DNA from: Pisolithus tinctorius
Lineage: Eukaryota > Basidiomycota > Agaricomycetes > Boletales > Pisolithaceae
Assembly: GCA_024663395.1 (NCBI GenBank)
Contig: JANFAH010000096.1
Location: 1-64,000, forward strand
Direction of reading: 5' to 3'
DNA length: 64,000 nucleotides
Below, in pieces: positions 22,035 through 33,703 of the stretch; positions within the stretch are counted from its first letter, which is position 1; the number at the start of each line of letters is the position of its first letter. The notes beneath the pieces were generated by a model. It did not search any database, had not been told where the DNA came from, and worked only from the letters and a program-made list of their open reading frames with translations. Made by a program: the position numbers and the translations under genes.

Positions 22035-23861
22035 AGATATCGAAGCATTTGATTTGCATGTTTGGATATGGTTGCCTCGCAGGACATACATACTTTGTGA
22101 CAATCTACCTTCCTTACTACCACCGATAGCTTGTTGAAGCTTGATACCAGCAGTATAATATGCTTCAGTCTCGTCCTGTATGGGGGAAAAGAAAGATAGC
22201 ATACGTACATCCAAACCCTGCAGGACAGGGGAAGGATATCCATGTATGAAGTCGGTGGCAGTTTCGAGCCTGCGAAGGCTCTCGCCAAGGGGCCACCGCT
22301 ACACTGTTCCTGGGTCATTTAGGTAGCCACCAGTAGGACTAGCAACAACGGGAGTTGCCCTTGCCCCAACTGACGAGGTGCTACGCTCACTCAGCTGAGC
22401 GTGACCCATATCGGGTCCGGTGTATATCGAGGTGGGAATCAAGGCGACTGGTGGGGAGCGAACTTCTTGCCTAACCTTACCATGCGGTGACCATGCTGGT
22501 ACACGACGCCTCCATTGCCATGCCACACAATGGCATTCACTCCTCCCTCAGCGGACGAAGTGACATAGATGTCTATATATTTTGACGGTTGGAAAGGGTT
22601 ATGAGGGAGTGTGGGTTTTTGAGATTCAGAAACAGTGTGCGTGCACACCTCCAACAGGATGCCGTTTTCGTTTCAATGCTCTGTTGATGCTGATGGAATC
22701 TCGCCACCCTACGCCCTACGAAGTGAATGACAATTTGGCACCCACGTACTGGAATGAACAGTAAGTCGTTCCTGAAGAGATGCACTTCTTTAGCTGCTAT
22801 GAGGCCGTGTTGCGGTTCCAGCCTCGTCTCACACATGTGGTGCCTCTTCCAACCTGTGAGTGGCTGGGCTGGGCCAAGCCGCTCGGGAAGGTGCTATAAC
22901 AGGTGATGCACAACAAGCTCGAGAGACACTATCATACGCTGTAGCTTACAGTATGTATCTCGCTGTAGACGCTCAAGAAAGAAAATATCAACCTCTTGCT
23001 CTAATTATCATTGGTAGCTACTGGCAAGTAAGAAAGAGGGCGAGGAAAGTAGGCATACAGTGACGAGCAGGCGAGGTGAAGCGGAGGTGGCAACGGACCC
23101 GTTGGTTTCAAAGAAGAGATCTGGCCTTCAGGCATTGCACTCGGGGCTTGCCGCATTCGCTACCGGAGGAAACCGGCAGGTACCTGCACCACGTAAGTCG
23201 GGTTTTTTCCTTTTCCTCAACTTCGTATTGGCTTCTGGGATAAGTCCTTACTGCAACAACTGATCGATTTGACGAACAAGAATAACAAATGTGAAACACT
23301 ACAGGGCGAGAACAGTTCTCTTCGGCATCACACTCACTATTACTCATGTGTATCATGAACAGGCCGCCTTAACCTTACTGTCCCTACCTGCTTAAGGTCA
23401 CAATTAGGATGGCCTTGTAGCTGCAAGCTCCGTTCGTTCAGGCCACTCTCAGGGGTACGGCCAATGTCAGCTGCGCTACTTCTCATGTGAACTGATATAT
23501 GGCCAGCTAATGTTTCAGTGTGAGTATATTCCAAACCAGCGTGTCACTAGCGACCGGCACCAGTAACTGGTTTATGTACATGCTGAGTGCTCTACATGTC
23601 GGAAGAACAATTTGCTTTCGTGACTGACCGAAGTGTGTGGCCCAGTCAACAAGAGCCGCGGGTGCTCGGGTGGAAGCGCTGGACAGGTAAATAGAATGGA
23701 AGCTGGAGAATGTGCGTGATGACCTTAAATGAAAGAAGGTTCACCGCAAGTTGATCATTTATCCATGTTAGTTCTGCAGGTTATGATCGGCACACTCACA
23801 AAGATTTCAACTTCTTTGTGAAATTGTTCAACCTTGGGCTAATTGAACTAGGAACCACTCT
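22035..23861. other. A2-B4 spacer, ~1.8 kb
   Basis: No gene is supported. Its outer parts align with the A1-B1 spacer. About 22220-22560 and 22790-23230 have no obvious counterpart there and may be an insertion, but no element ends were recognised. Confidence 0.5.
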
Positions 23862-24627
23862 TCGTATTTTCCAAGGCCGATGTCTGGCAAATTTGTAACG
23901 CAGGTTGGCCTATACAGCGAGTCCCTTGCCGTTCGGTACTCGAATCATGTCCGACGTTTTCGAACATGGGCGCATAAATAAAATGAGCGACTATACCGAT
24001 GGCATGTGCGTAGTCGTAATATGCAGAACGTTGCGCCTCATGGAGAACGTTCATTCTCCGTAGGAACTTATGGAATGTCCTGTGGTTACGGGCAACGACA
24101 GGTGCTGTTTTATGCGAACTAGAGAAGCATTTCCGCCGCACCATCGCTTTTAAACTAGGATTTTTCTTATCACGTGCCGTACTATCGGCTGGTTACAATT
24201 GAAGTTTTGCAACCTCCAGGCGTCGAAGCTTGCACTTTTTGAATGGTAAGTGCGTGCTGGCGCTGAACAATTTTCCTCTACCCTGTTGTGAGCGTGGTAT
24301 AGGTCATTCGCAACTGATGATGTCTGCTAAACATGCTGTAGCATGTGGATGGCTCAAGAGCGGAGCAAGCCTGGGCGGGCATTTTTGTGTCACGGCGACT
24401 ACGTGCCGTGCGTGAAGGTGAGATGAGCGTCAGATATCTGGTCTTCTTGCATCCGCACTTTTCGGTTTAGGTTCTCTGAAATTCTTGCCTTCTCAGGTGT
24501 TCCATCGGGATCGAGCATGGAAATCACAACCCACCCGTCGTTCTACAGACATGCAACTTAATACCTGCGTGATCGGCTGGCCAGTGGCAACATGTCCTGG
24601 CTTGAGCGGGTAGCGGCAAACGCATAG

Positions 24628-24635
24628 ATATAAGA
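24628..24635 (+). promoter_or_regulatory. TATA-like box of B4
   Basis: ATATAAGA, 134 nt upstream of the ATG, in the conserved context shared with B1 and B2. Confidence 0.5.
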
Positions 24636-24761
24636 TGCTGTGAAACTGTATAAACTGTCCAGGTAGTTTTCCCCCCTTCCACCGGCCTCCATCAGTTTCG
24701 GTGCGCCTATAGATGCGCCTGATATCAGTTCAAAAACTAATATTGTCACACCCAGGATAAC

Positions 24762-27041
24762 ATGTCCCTCCCCTCTTCTGTGTCTAAAGCCAGCTGTCGC
24801 GACGATATCAGCCTGAAGAAGCAGTCACATAAGGTCCAACAGAGGTACATGGATCCTGATACTGGACGATGTACGGAGCTTGTCGTACAAGCTGTGAAAC
24901 CAGCCTCTGGACCAGGCATAAAGCAGGTCAGGATCACTGATCAGACTCGGAGGATCCCCAAGCTTGTTGTCTCGCTCTTCCGCCCGAAGGATTGCTCGCC
25001 GACAAACGTGATAGTTTTCGTACTGCTTTGGCCGTTTAGATTCCTCATCTGCTCCATTCATTTGCTCTTCTGGCCGCTCGATGGTCTACCGAAGGGAGGT
25101 ATGGGAGGAGGCGTCAACGTAACAGAATATCCGCCTTATCTCATGTATTATTGGGGCCAGTTATGGGCAGCGCGATCTCAGAAGGAGCACTCTGCCTTCG
25201 AGAAGGCTGAGGAGCATCCCAAGGATGTGCCTCCCAGAGCTGCTTCAAATTGTATCACCCGCCTTTTACGTCGTCGCAAGCTCGAAGATGACCTCCCCTC
25301 GACGCCCCCTGTCATCACTTCTCCTCCAGAGAGCACGGCCCATGGTTTTTACCCTCGTCGACTCGTCATTGCTCGCGATGATGATCACTGGGAGGTCTGC
25401 GATGATCATGACAAGATAGCTCGCCATCGTTATTTCGCCGTCACTTATCGCCAGAGCGACATATTGAAGCACGGGAAAGAAGATTTTATCGCATCGATCC
25501 ATTTAGCCGCCTCGCAGTGCAAAATGAAGGCGTATTGGCTAGATCTCGAGTGCATGGGTGACACGGAGGAGGAGAAGCATCTGGATGTCTATCAGATGGC
25601 AGACATTTACCGCGGTGCCGAATTCACCGTCGTTGTCCTTCCCAAATCAGGTGATCCCACCGATGCTCAGAGCCGGGAGCCCTGGCGTAACTGGAGTAAC
25701 CGCGTGTGGACACTACCGGAAATCTTGTTGAGTAAGGAGTTGCGATATATGGTCGGACCGGAGGGTCCAGTGACGATGGTCACTCTCCGTGAACTCGCTA
25801 ATTTTGCTTACGGGCACGACAGCAAGGAAGCTGCGGTTGTCAACGCTTGCGCTGGCATGGGCTGCCTGTATCGGTTGGAACATCTGACCTTCTTGAAGAC
25901 CGTGATGTGGCGTCGAGGCACTCCCTCGCAAGACCCAGAGAAGGCTCCGCCGAAAGCGCAATCTCGGCGGTCGAAGGGAATAGATGACCTTTCCTATGAA
26001 GCTGAGAAGGTGTATGCTCTGATGGCCTTCTTTGAACATCGGATCATGCCTTTCCCTTCTGAAAGCGATCTACATGCGCTAGCCCGGCTTTCGATGATTA
26101 ATGACGAGTACCGTATAGCAGAACGAATGCTTTCCATGTTCCCCCACGACATCCCATCGAAATCTTGCTGGTATGCCGACAATGATCAATACAAAGCGCA
26201 GTTCTGGGACATCGAACCAGAGGTTCAGGTCGCTGGAGTAACAGACAAGGGGGCGTTGGTTCTCGATGGCTGCCGGGCTGCATCCATCAGATGGAAGGAT
26301 TTTCCGGAGGTCGGTGTTCAGACGACAGGGTGCGGCTCCCGTCAACTGGTCGCCAAAATAGCTGTATTCGGTATTCCAAGCTTTTACGCCTACGCCGCGC
26401 AGTGGATTCCGTGGCTGTGGAGTAAAGTCACCCGAGAGTCAGGTGATGTAAGCGTGGACGCTTCGGGATCGTGCAGTGGGAGCTCGTGCACGTTCAAGCT
26501 TTCCCTCAGCGAGGCGGCGGCAATTCTCGCTGTCGTTCTCTTCGGCTGGGCCACCATACTTCTCACTCTCGGCCCATTCATGATCGCCTATTCGATTTCT
26601 GGACGTATTCTTTTCACGCAGCCATTCCTGATCGGTGTCAAAGGCGCCTTAAAGGTTGAAGAAGCTTCACACTACCTCTACCGTGCGTGGTTAGTGCGAC
26701 CTCGCCTCGCCTACACGGCCAGTGGTTCCGTGCTTGCCGAGCATGCAGAGGAGGGCATCCGGGAGGGAAACCTGACCCAATATGATAAAGTCAAGGAGAT
26801 GGACGACCTGTACACTCTGGTTGACACGTCCACCGGAACTCTCTACTATTTCACTGCAAAGCGCCCGCCGACGGTGTGTCTGTACACGGGGCGAGAGGGT
26901 GGGCTGGGTAGGTTCGTGCTTTGCTCCGAGAACTGCACCGCGAACGAGCTTCATAAGGAGACGGTGTTGCGTATGCCATCTCAAATCCACCGTTCCATGA
27001 GATCCTGTGGTTGGTTGGCCATCGGAGGCACGGAGGACTGA
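24762..27041 (+). CDS. B4: divergent HET-domain membrane protein, subfamily B
   Basis: Intact single-exon gene of 759 codons, paralog of B1. The same architecture is present: hydrophobic segment near residue 80-105, HET-like core (YFAVTYRQSD, YWLDLECMGD, DIYRGAEFTVVVLP, RVWTLPEILLS), EKVYALMAFFEHR, two C-terminal membrane segments joined by a Ser/Gly loop with a Cys pair (CSGSSC), and the C-terminal domain (GREGGLGRFVLCSENC, LHKETVLRMPS). It differs from B1 mostly in the basic stretch after the first hydrophobic segment (shorter here), in the loop, and in a short charged segment before the C-terminal domain. These are the positions one would expect to vary if they contact a partner; this is inference. 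It is the last gene of the block, with its 3' end ~150 bp before tRNA-Asp. Confidence 0.75.
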   Translation: MSLPSSVSKASCRDDISLKKQSHKVQQRYMDPDTGRCTELVVQAVKPASGPGIKQVRITDQTRRIPKLVVSLFRPKDCSPTNVIVFVLLWPFRFLICSIHLLFWPLDGLPKGGMGGGVNVTEYPPYLMYYWGQLWAARSQKEHSAFEKAEEHPKDVPPRAASNCITRLLRRRKLEDDLPSTPPVITSPPESTAHGFYPRRLVIARDDDHWEVCDDHDKIARHRYFAVTYRQSDILKHGKEDFIASIHLAASQCKMKAYWLDLECMGDTEEEKHLDVYQMADIYRGAEFTVVVLPKSGDPTDAQSREPWRNWSNRVWTLPEILLSKELRYMVGPEGPVTMVTLRELANFAYGHDSKEAAVVNACAGMGCLYRLEHLTFLKTVMWRRGTPSQDPEKAPPKAQSRRSKGIDDLSYEAEKVYALMAFFEHRIMPFPSESDLHALARLSMINDEYRIAERMLSMFPHDIPSKSCWYADNDQYKAQFWDIEPEVQVAGVTDKGALVLDGCRAASIRWKDFPEVGVQTTGCGSRQLVAKIAVFGIPSFYAYAAQWIPWLWSKVTRESGDVSVDASGSCSGSSCTFKLSLSEAAAILAVVLFGWATILLTLGPFMIAYSISGRILFTQPFLIGVKGALKVEEASHYLYRAWLVRPRLAYTASGSVLAEHAEEGIREGNLTQYDKVKEMDDLYTLVDTSTGTLYYFTAKRPPTVCLYTGREGGLGRFVLCSENCTANELHKETVLRMPSQIHRSMRSCGWLAIGGTED

Positions 27042-27189
27042 AACTACTGGATATAGGATGTCTTTTGATCGGCTGTTCGTTGACTAGGTTGATCGTGTAA
27101 CTGTGCCTCGGTCGCGCTTACTGTGAGGACCTTGCATCCGAGCTCTATAACCTTTGTCCAATATATGTCAGTCTCAATAATATATGTTG

Positions 27190-27277
27190 TCTCTGGTAGT
27201 ATATCGGTTAGTACACCCGCCTGTCATGACTTGCTCACGGTGCGCGGGAGAGCGGGGTTCGACTCCCCGCCAGAGAG
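27190..27277 (+). tRNA. tRNA-Asp: tRNA-Asp (GUC) with a 16-nt intron
   Basis: The acceptor arm TCTCTGG pairs with CCAGAGA at 27270-27276. The A box region (TAGTATATCGGTTAGT) and B box (GGTTCGACTCC) are present. The anticodon loop reads CTGTCA, then intron 27227-27242, then CGCGGG; the intron sits directly after position 37, the canonical nuclear tRNA intron site. The anticodon GTC specifies Asp. A T7 run follows as the Pol III terminator. Confidence 0.92.
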
Positions 27278-27279
27278 AC

Positions 27280-27286
27280 TTTTTTT
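27280..27286 (+). terminator. RNA polymerase III terminator of tRNA-Asp
   Basis: Run of seven T starting 3 nt after the discriminator base. Confidence 0.8.
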
Positions 27287-27670
27287 AGTGACCTCTTTCT
27301 GGTTGATTATGTAATAGAATGTTGCCTCGTATGCTGATTGTCTTTCGTAGGTCAATAAATGAAACCATGAACAGCGTTTCGTTTCCAATCCAACTTGTCA
27401 CTTTCATTCGCAGACTCGTTAATGTCATTTCAACGATCTCTCTAACCAACCATTACTTGTTCCCAAGGATTCAAGCGGAAAACCGTCTCTCCGAACATCA
27501 AGCCAGACCCGACATCGGACCATATTCGCCGTTGTTAGACCCGTCGTTCAACAATAGATGGGACTGGCTGAGACCTGGTTACAGGTTTAGTTGGTCAAGT
27601 ATTGTCAAGCCAATTTGGTCGAGCAACTTGAGAGACAGTCTGCAGCTAGGACTCCACAGAGAGCATATAG

Positions 27671-29405
27671 CAGGCAGGTCCAGCTCTTGCCAGCCAACCC
27701 GAACCGAGCCATTCATTTTCCCTAGCATCCACTTCTAACCAAACAAGGGACTCCGTCTCTCCATCGGAGACCTCACTACGTGCATCGGAAGCATTAGCAT
27801 TTCAATCCAGCATATCAGTCTCGATAACCAAGGTGGTTGCTTCTAGTTCACATCCAAACGTCGATCCCACCACGCAAGATGCCATTCACCGTTTAATGAG
27901 CAACCCAACTCTTTTCGATCCCATAAGAATACCTCGTTATCCTATAGTCCTCTGTCATGGTATGTACAAACTCGTAAATATCATCGGCACTTCGCCAGAC
28001 ATATCCAGGTTTGTATGGATTCGATGCTAGGGGACCTTCTGCATTTCCAAGTCTCCGGTACCATTACTGGTCGAATGTACTCGCTATCTTGAAGAAGAAG
28101 ATCGGCGCAGAAGTCATTGTTACAGCTGTTCCTGGGTAAGATGCGAGCATACTATTGTTGCAGATCAATTGAGGGTCATATAGGACCGGATCGATAGCAG
28201 CCAGAGCTGACGCGTTGGATCGTATTCTGCAACAAAGGGCGACTGGTCGGGGCGTAAACCTTATGGCCCACTCGATGGGAGGACTGGACTGTCGCCATCT
28301 TATTACTCATATCAAACCAACCGATTATGTCCCCCTTTCACTCACTTCAATTAGCACACCTCATCGTGGGAGTCCCTTCATGGACTGGTGCGCAGTAAGT
28401 GTCTGTTGCTAACTCGGCGATCTGTAAAGTTAGACGTTACTACTTCAGCAAAACCTTGGACTTGGGAGGAGGACAGACTCACATGTACCGGAATGCAACG
28501 ACGCGTCATCCAATTCCGACTCGGACAAGCACGAGTTTATCCTCTCTCTGGCATCGCTCCCCTCGTCATTCACAACTCTCATCCTGTCTTACCTTGATTC
28601 TCCAGCGTATGCAAACTTGACGACTTCGTACCTCAACGACATCTTCAACCCATCGACACCAGATGATCCACGCGTCAAGTACTTTAGCGTCGTCTCGCGC
28701 ATCGATGAAATGAACATTTGGCATCCTCTATGGCTTCCGAAGATGGTTCTCGATGATGCAGAACGAAAGGCTAAAGAGTCACTCAAGGCACGCATGGGAG
28801 GCAAGTATTCCGGCGAGGGAGTCCCACCTTGGGAGCAGGATGATCAATGGGGAAACGACGGCCTGGTTACTGTACAGAGTGCTCGGTGGGGCGAGTTTTT
28901 GGGCATCTTGGAGGGATGCGACCATTGGGATATTAGGAGCTGGAGAGGGTCATTAACGGAGTTCAGCATCGGCCTCCCCTCTGTGTCAATACCACTCAGT
29001 GGGCTCACACATCGCGCCGGGGCAGATGGATGGTCTCTCGGAGACTGGACGCGGTTTATTAGCGCGTGGAGAAAGCAAGATAAGGGCACTGAAGCTGGAC
29101 TACAAATGAGCACAGTGATGTCGCAAGCCGATGCTCTTCCGCTCTCCTCGTTGCAGGAGACAAAGTCGGAACGGGAGGAGAGGAAGCAGCGAGACGAGAC
29201 GGATCCGGTTGTCAAGGCTTCTACAGACAAACTCTCTGCAGTTTTCGACTGGATCGTGGAACAAGTCCCGCCCCCCGGCAAGCCCTCGTCACCTAACAGC
29301 CAGCCACAGTCCGAGAAACCTGCCCGAAGAGATTTAGTCACGAAGATGGACCTGGAAAGATTTTACATATCGCTCACTCGCAAGTTGTACGACGAAGGTC
29401 TTTGA
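27671..29405 (+). CDS. Lipase/esterase-like alpha/beta hydrolase (5' end unresolved)
   Basis: Spliced gene read from an exon opening after ...ATATAG at 27670. It encodes a Ser/Thr-rich N-terminal stretch, then RYPIVLCHGLYGFD (oxyanion-hole HG), AEVIVTAVPGTGSIAARA, VNLMAHSMGGLDCRHLI with nucleophile Ser in AHSMGG, SISTPHRGSPF, and near the C-terminus NDGLVTVQSARWG and GCDHWDIRSW, which supply the likely acid and His of the triad. This is the pattern of triacylglycerol-lipase-like hydrolases of the bacterial lipase/PGAP1 type. Introns follow LCHG, AVPG and MDWCA (28396 to ~28450). The first coding exon must lie between ~27319 and 27600 but no donor keeps phase convincingly. No signal peptide can be judged without it. 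The stop is TGA at 29403-29405. Confidence 0.75.
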
Positions 29406-29657
29406 GGGTGGATTCCAGGACACGTACGTATATACAGTACATAATGACCTGTTGTATGTATATAAGACACAAGTTCTAGTGGCGCTAGTTGAGTGTTACA
29501 ACTTCAAGAACACTCGAAGAACACATGTACATTACGTCTCGAAGTCTATATGCTATGTACAACACGTGAAGTCCATTGTTTATTGTGCAAGATCCCGGGC
29601 GAAGTGGAAGAAGTCTACGTTAGAACCATTCACACCGTACTTATAGATCTGTGCAAG

Positions 29658-32600
29658 TTAGGTCAGTAACTCCAGCATCAAACCAATATGTAAGTCGGAA
29701 CTCACGAAGTGGGAAGCAACCCAGCTAGAGAACAAGGCACGTTGATACGATTCCGGGAGTCTATCCAATAGGGTATCTAGCCCGACCTGGTCAACTAGTG
29801 TCCTGGGGATCGCTTTCTGTATGACGCCCTTCCTGCTTGGAAGGTCGTTGAACAAGTCCGACGCCTCAAGCTCTGCTTGAAGGTCGTTGAGGGTACTCGA
29901 GAGTTCATCCGAAATCTGGGTGCGTGACTTGGCACCTTGGAGACGCGCATGCTCCCGCCATATGCACTGGAACTCAGCCGCGGCGTTCTCAGTGATCTTG
30001 GACTGGATGTCCTTCACGTAGCTCTTGTAGAAGTCAGACGGTTTGCCGTCCTTAAAGATCATGAGATCGACATATTCTTCGGTAGAGAGTGCGAGACCAG
30101 CAAGAACTTCCAGCGAGGAGCTCGTCACGCCACCTGTTAGCGTATAGTTTTAAGTTAGCGTGCGTAAAAGTAGACTTGGAAAGCGTTTCTAACCTTTGTT
30201 AGCACTGGAGTCCTTGAAAAGGATGACCTTCCGCTTTTCGAGAAACATACGTGCTTGTTGCGTGAAAAAGAGATTGGCGCCTTCGACGATGTACTTGTAA
30301 TGAGGTTTGCCTTCCGTATCGACCAAGCCCGCAACATTCGAAATGTTCACCGCCTCGGGACTAAGAGAGCCGTATCAACACGACTGATTACCTCACTGCA
30401 GGACTAATAACTTACCGCCCACCACAAGGTACGAAGATGTCCGCCTTAAAACGGAAGTGTGCACCATTCCTGAAGTCAGTTCCGTCAAGCACAATCTCTC
30501 CGGCTAACCATACGGATGCCAATCAGTTGTATGTCATAATGAACGTAAGGATCACAAGGGAACAACGTACAGGGCAACTTGACATCTTGGTCTTCGACCT
30601 TGACAAGGTAACCGTCCTTGCTCAGCTTGGACTTGTCGAAGTTGCATACAGGCACACGGAGCTTGGCGAGACGAACGAGTTCTTCGCGGTTGAGGCCCTG
30701 AGGGTCGGCGGCGACGCCACTCCCGTCAATAACCGCGACGGTCTTATCAGAACTCAACAAAATTTCGTCTGATCGTATCCATTAGTTCTCAAAGCCAACA
30801 TCGGAGTCACCCGGAAACGACTTACTCGATCCAAGATCACCATCTACACGCAAAGCATCATAAGTACCAAGGATCAAAGCAGTAGTGGACTACGTACCGG
30901 GTCCACCCGTCTGCACCTTAGTTACGTCCTTTTCTCTGAGACCGAGCTGCTTGTATATTCCGAGGACATATTGCCGGATTGACAGTGATGTCATTCCATA
31001 GGTATCGTGGGGAACACCGCCGAGTCGTTGGGCACTCTTTCCGGTAGTGAACGACTTCCACCACGTGTCTGCACCGCGGTCGCGTGCATGCACTGTATTG
31101 TCGGCACCGGTGAGTAAATGTGCATGGACGATGAAAAAGAATGCTTACTGGCCGCCCAGTCCATCATATCAGCAGTACCCTCTGCATAATGAATAAGATG
31201 TCAGGAAGGAAGGTAACTGCAAGAGCCAACATCCCTACCATCAGGTCCGAAGAAGAGGAGCTCAGGTTTGCCGTACAGATCAACTAAATGCTCCTTGATT
31301 CCTGGAGTTTGTCCGGGGATCAAGAGATCCAGGACAGCCTGAAAATTTTGTCAAATCATGACACTGGTTTCATACTGAAGCTTCTTACATCTACATATTT
31401 TTCGAAGCACCGTCTTGGGTTCGCTCCAAGCCTGCAGAACAAGTATAACCAGACCCCTCGCAGGGAAATATGTAGGAGACGTACGAAGGCAGAATAGTTC
31501 CCTTGGCACCGCCTTCAGGTATGTCCTTGTTCTTCAACGACTGTGTTGCAGCCAACCCATAGTTCTCGTCGAACAACATCCGCTGATTGATAGAGTAGTT
31601 CCTACAATCCGCTTGATCAACAAGGAATACATATAACCTGAAGCAGATTCTTACTCTTTGTTCCTCGACATCACGATGCGGATGCCGCCACGAGCGACGT
31701 CCCTAAACCGGAGGTGGAAGCCGCGGAACTCATTCCCAATGACAAAGTACATCCCGAAAGGTTGCTTGGGGTACTCGATCTCTGGCAAGAAATCCGGTGC
31801 GAGACGGAAAGACAGGGCAACCTTTGTCGGCTGGTAAAAGTTGGTCTTCAGAACATGTCTGAATGCAGCTGTGAGCTCTCGTTTCTCTCTTGGGATTAGG
31901 AGGTCAGACTAACTTGTTGAAAATCAGGAAGCTCTCGAGGACTTGGAGATCCTGTTTGCTGGGGACTGAACGCCTAATCTTGTCATATAACTCTGCGTCC
32001 GAAAGAGGTTGAGTAGTTTGCAGTCGCTGGTAAGACAACGTAGGCCTGTTTCGCTCGTCAGATATGGAGTAATACATTTACATTTAAAACGCCCAACATA
32101 CATGAGGGAGGCGTCGGTCGCGGCAGGATAATGGATCATCGCAAAGTTGACATACAACAGACGGATCTATGACTTTGTTAAAAAATCGAAAGCAGGCTTA
32201 TTACAGCCGAGACTTACGAGCTCTGAGTGCGCATGAATAACTTGCGCAATACTTTCACGGGTGAACGTTTCTTCTCGGAAACGTCTCTTAATGTTATTCA
32301 GGACCTCTGCATGAGCGGGATTCGACTCGTCAAGAGTATTTTTCAACTGAAGGTACGCAGGCCCGAGGCGGTTGCAGAAGTGTTGTGCAAACACCCATCC
32401 GCAGTCTGGGTTAAGTCCGTCAGCACCGTCACTTGTACGCTTAAACGATATAAACGTACAGGCGTATGTAGCTTCCTGAACAGCATGGTTTGCACCAGAA
32501 ACGTCCAGGAAGAATGGATTGTCGGGGAGGCAATAAAGCAACGAAGCCTCCTTCATCACCTGCACTATAGAATTCTCGATCGGCGGAGCGGTAGAGTTGG

Positions 32601-33703
32601 GCAATGGATTGAGGTACAGCGAAATGATGGTGACACCATTGGAGAACTGCTCGACGTACTTCCGCGCTGAGTACAGCTGGTAATAATGATACAGGTTGGA
32701 TAGTGCGCTATGAGGAATCAGTTACGTGATCCTCGCATGCTATACGGTAAAAAAATACAACACATACCTAAAGAATCGGGAAGTCCCTCCCATCTTGTAC
32801 CCGATGACGAGGCGCCTTTCGCGGCTACCTTCGACCTCAAAAACCTCCATAACGGGACCGGAACGACTCTCGACCTGCCACATGATCTCTTGATATACCT
32901 GGAGTGTATGCTCGGTCGCTCTCTCAAGAAAAGAGCGATCCGAAACGGTGCGGATGTCGGTCTTTCCATCCGCACGCGTCGAAGGAGGGGGAGGGGAAGG
33001 GAAATTACACTTGGTGATGAAGTAACAGCGGAGTTGTTGAGAAGCGGTTGCAGAGATGGATCCAGTTGAACGATAGGTTTCTAAGCGGTAGCACTTTTCT
33101 GACGTGGAATTATCCAGGTACAGTTCATCAATTCTATAGGATATGATGAGCAAATGGACGGATGAAAGGTTGTGTGGATCGAGTCCATACCTGGACTCGC
33201 AGGTGGCGCCAGGGCCCTCTTTAGACGTAAGACCGGGACGACTGGTGTGAATGAACGTGGCACCATTTCCTTTCTCGTCAATCTTTTCTAAATCGATGAC
33301 AAGCTTATTGGGGTCGTGCTTTGTGAAAGCGAGGACTTTAGCGCCGAAGAGCGCAATGATATGATCAGAGATAACGGAGACGGATTCATTCTGGAAATAT
33401 GTGTCGTCAATGCCGAGGTGGGAGTAGAACCAGTTGACTTCGTTGGCGACGAGTTCCCGTGGCATAAAGCCCTGTGGTGACGTATGAGATCATGCGCACC
33501 CCAGTGTCACTGTCAGCATCACGAGGTACCTTATTTGCTACTTCAGCCTGGACTTTGGCGCGCTGCTCTTCCTTTTCTTTGAACACCGGTGTGGTGTACC
33601 CCGGGAGGTTCTTGACTCGTTGCAGCGACGCCTCGCTGATGGTCCTGGACGTGCCATTGGGACGGGGAGGCACCGATCCTGGTTGAGGAGGATTTGGGGA
33701 CAT
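29658..33703 (-). CDS. GDH2: NAD-specific glutamate dehydrogenase (large, ~115 kDa type)
   Basis: Converts glutamate to 2-oxoglutarate and ammonium with NAD, the catabolic enzyme of nitrogen metabolism. Start ATG at 33701-33703 (MSPNPPQPGSVPP). Family blocks in order: FMPRELVANEVNWFYSHLGIDD, GPGATCESR, YRLETYRSTGSI, QVYQEIMWQVESR, FAQHFCNRLGPAYL, VALSFRLAPDFLP, RGGIRIVMSRN, DIPEGGAKGTILPS (substrate-binding Lys region), FGPDEGTADMMDWA, TGGPDGDLGSNEI (nucleotide-binding turn), VPCGGRPEAVN, YIVEGANLFFTQQAR, and a helical C-terminus ending LMLELLT at TAA 29658-29660. It is cut by at least a dozen short introns. Length and domain order fit the fungal Gdh2 family; no lesion was noticed. Confidence 0.92.

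Larger units (their letters stand above)
18465..27120. repeat. Segmental duplication, copy 2 (M2-A2-spacer-B4)
   Basis: Gene order, orientation and non-coding spacers repeat those of 4107-13700 (M1-A1-spacer-B1), apart from the element at 4925-6571 and small indels. The right edge lies ~70 bp from the tRNA-Asp gene. Confidence 0.7.
23862..27120 (+). repeat. B unit 4
   Basis: Same unit as at 10364, 13754 and 17250: leader CGTATTTTCCAAGG, ~0.9 kb of upstream DNA, then gene B4. Confidence 0.7.

Noticed and set aside
27319..27738. 139-codon open frame before the lipase-like gene as its first exon
   Set aside because: Part of it may be coding, but no donor within it joins in phase to the exon at 27671, so it was not included.
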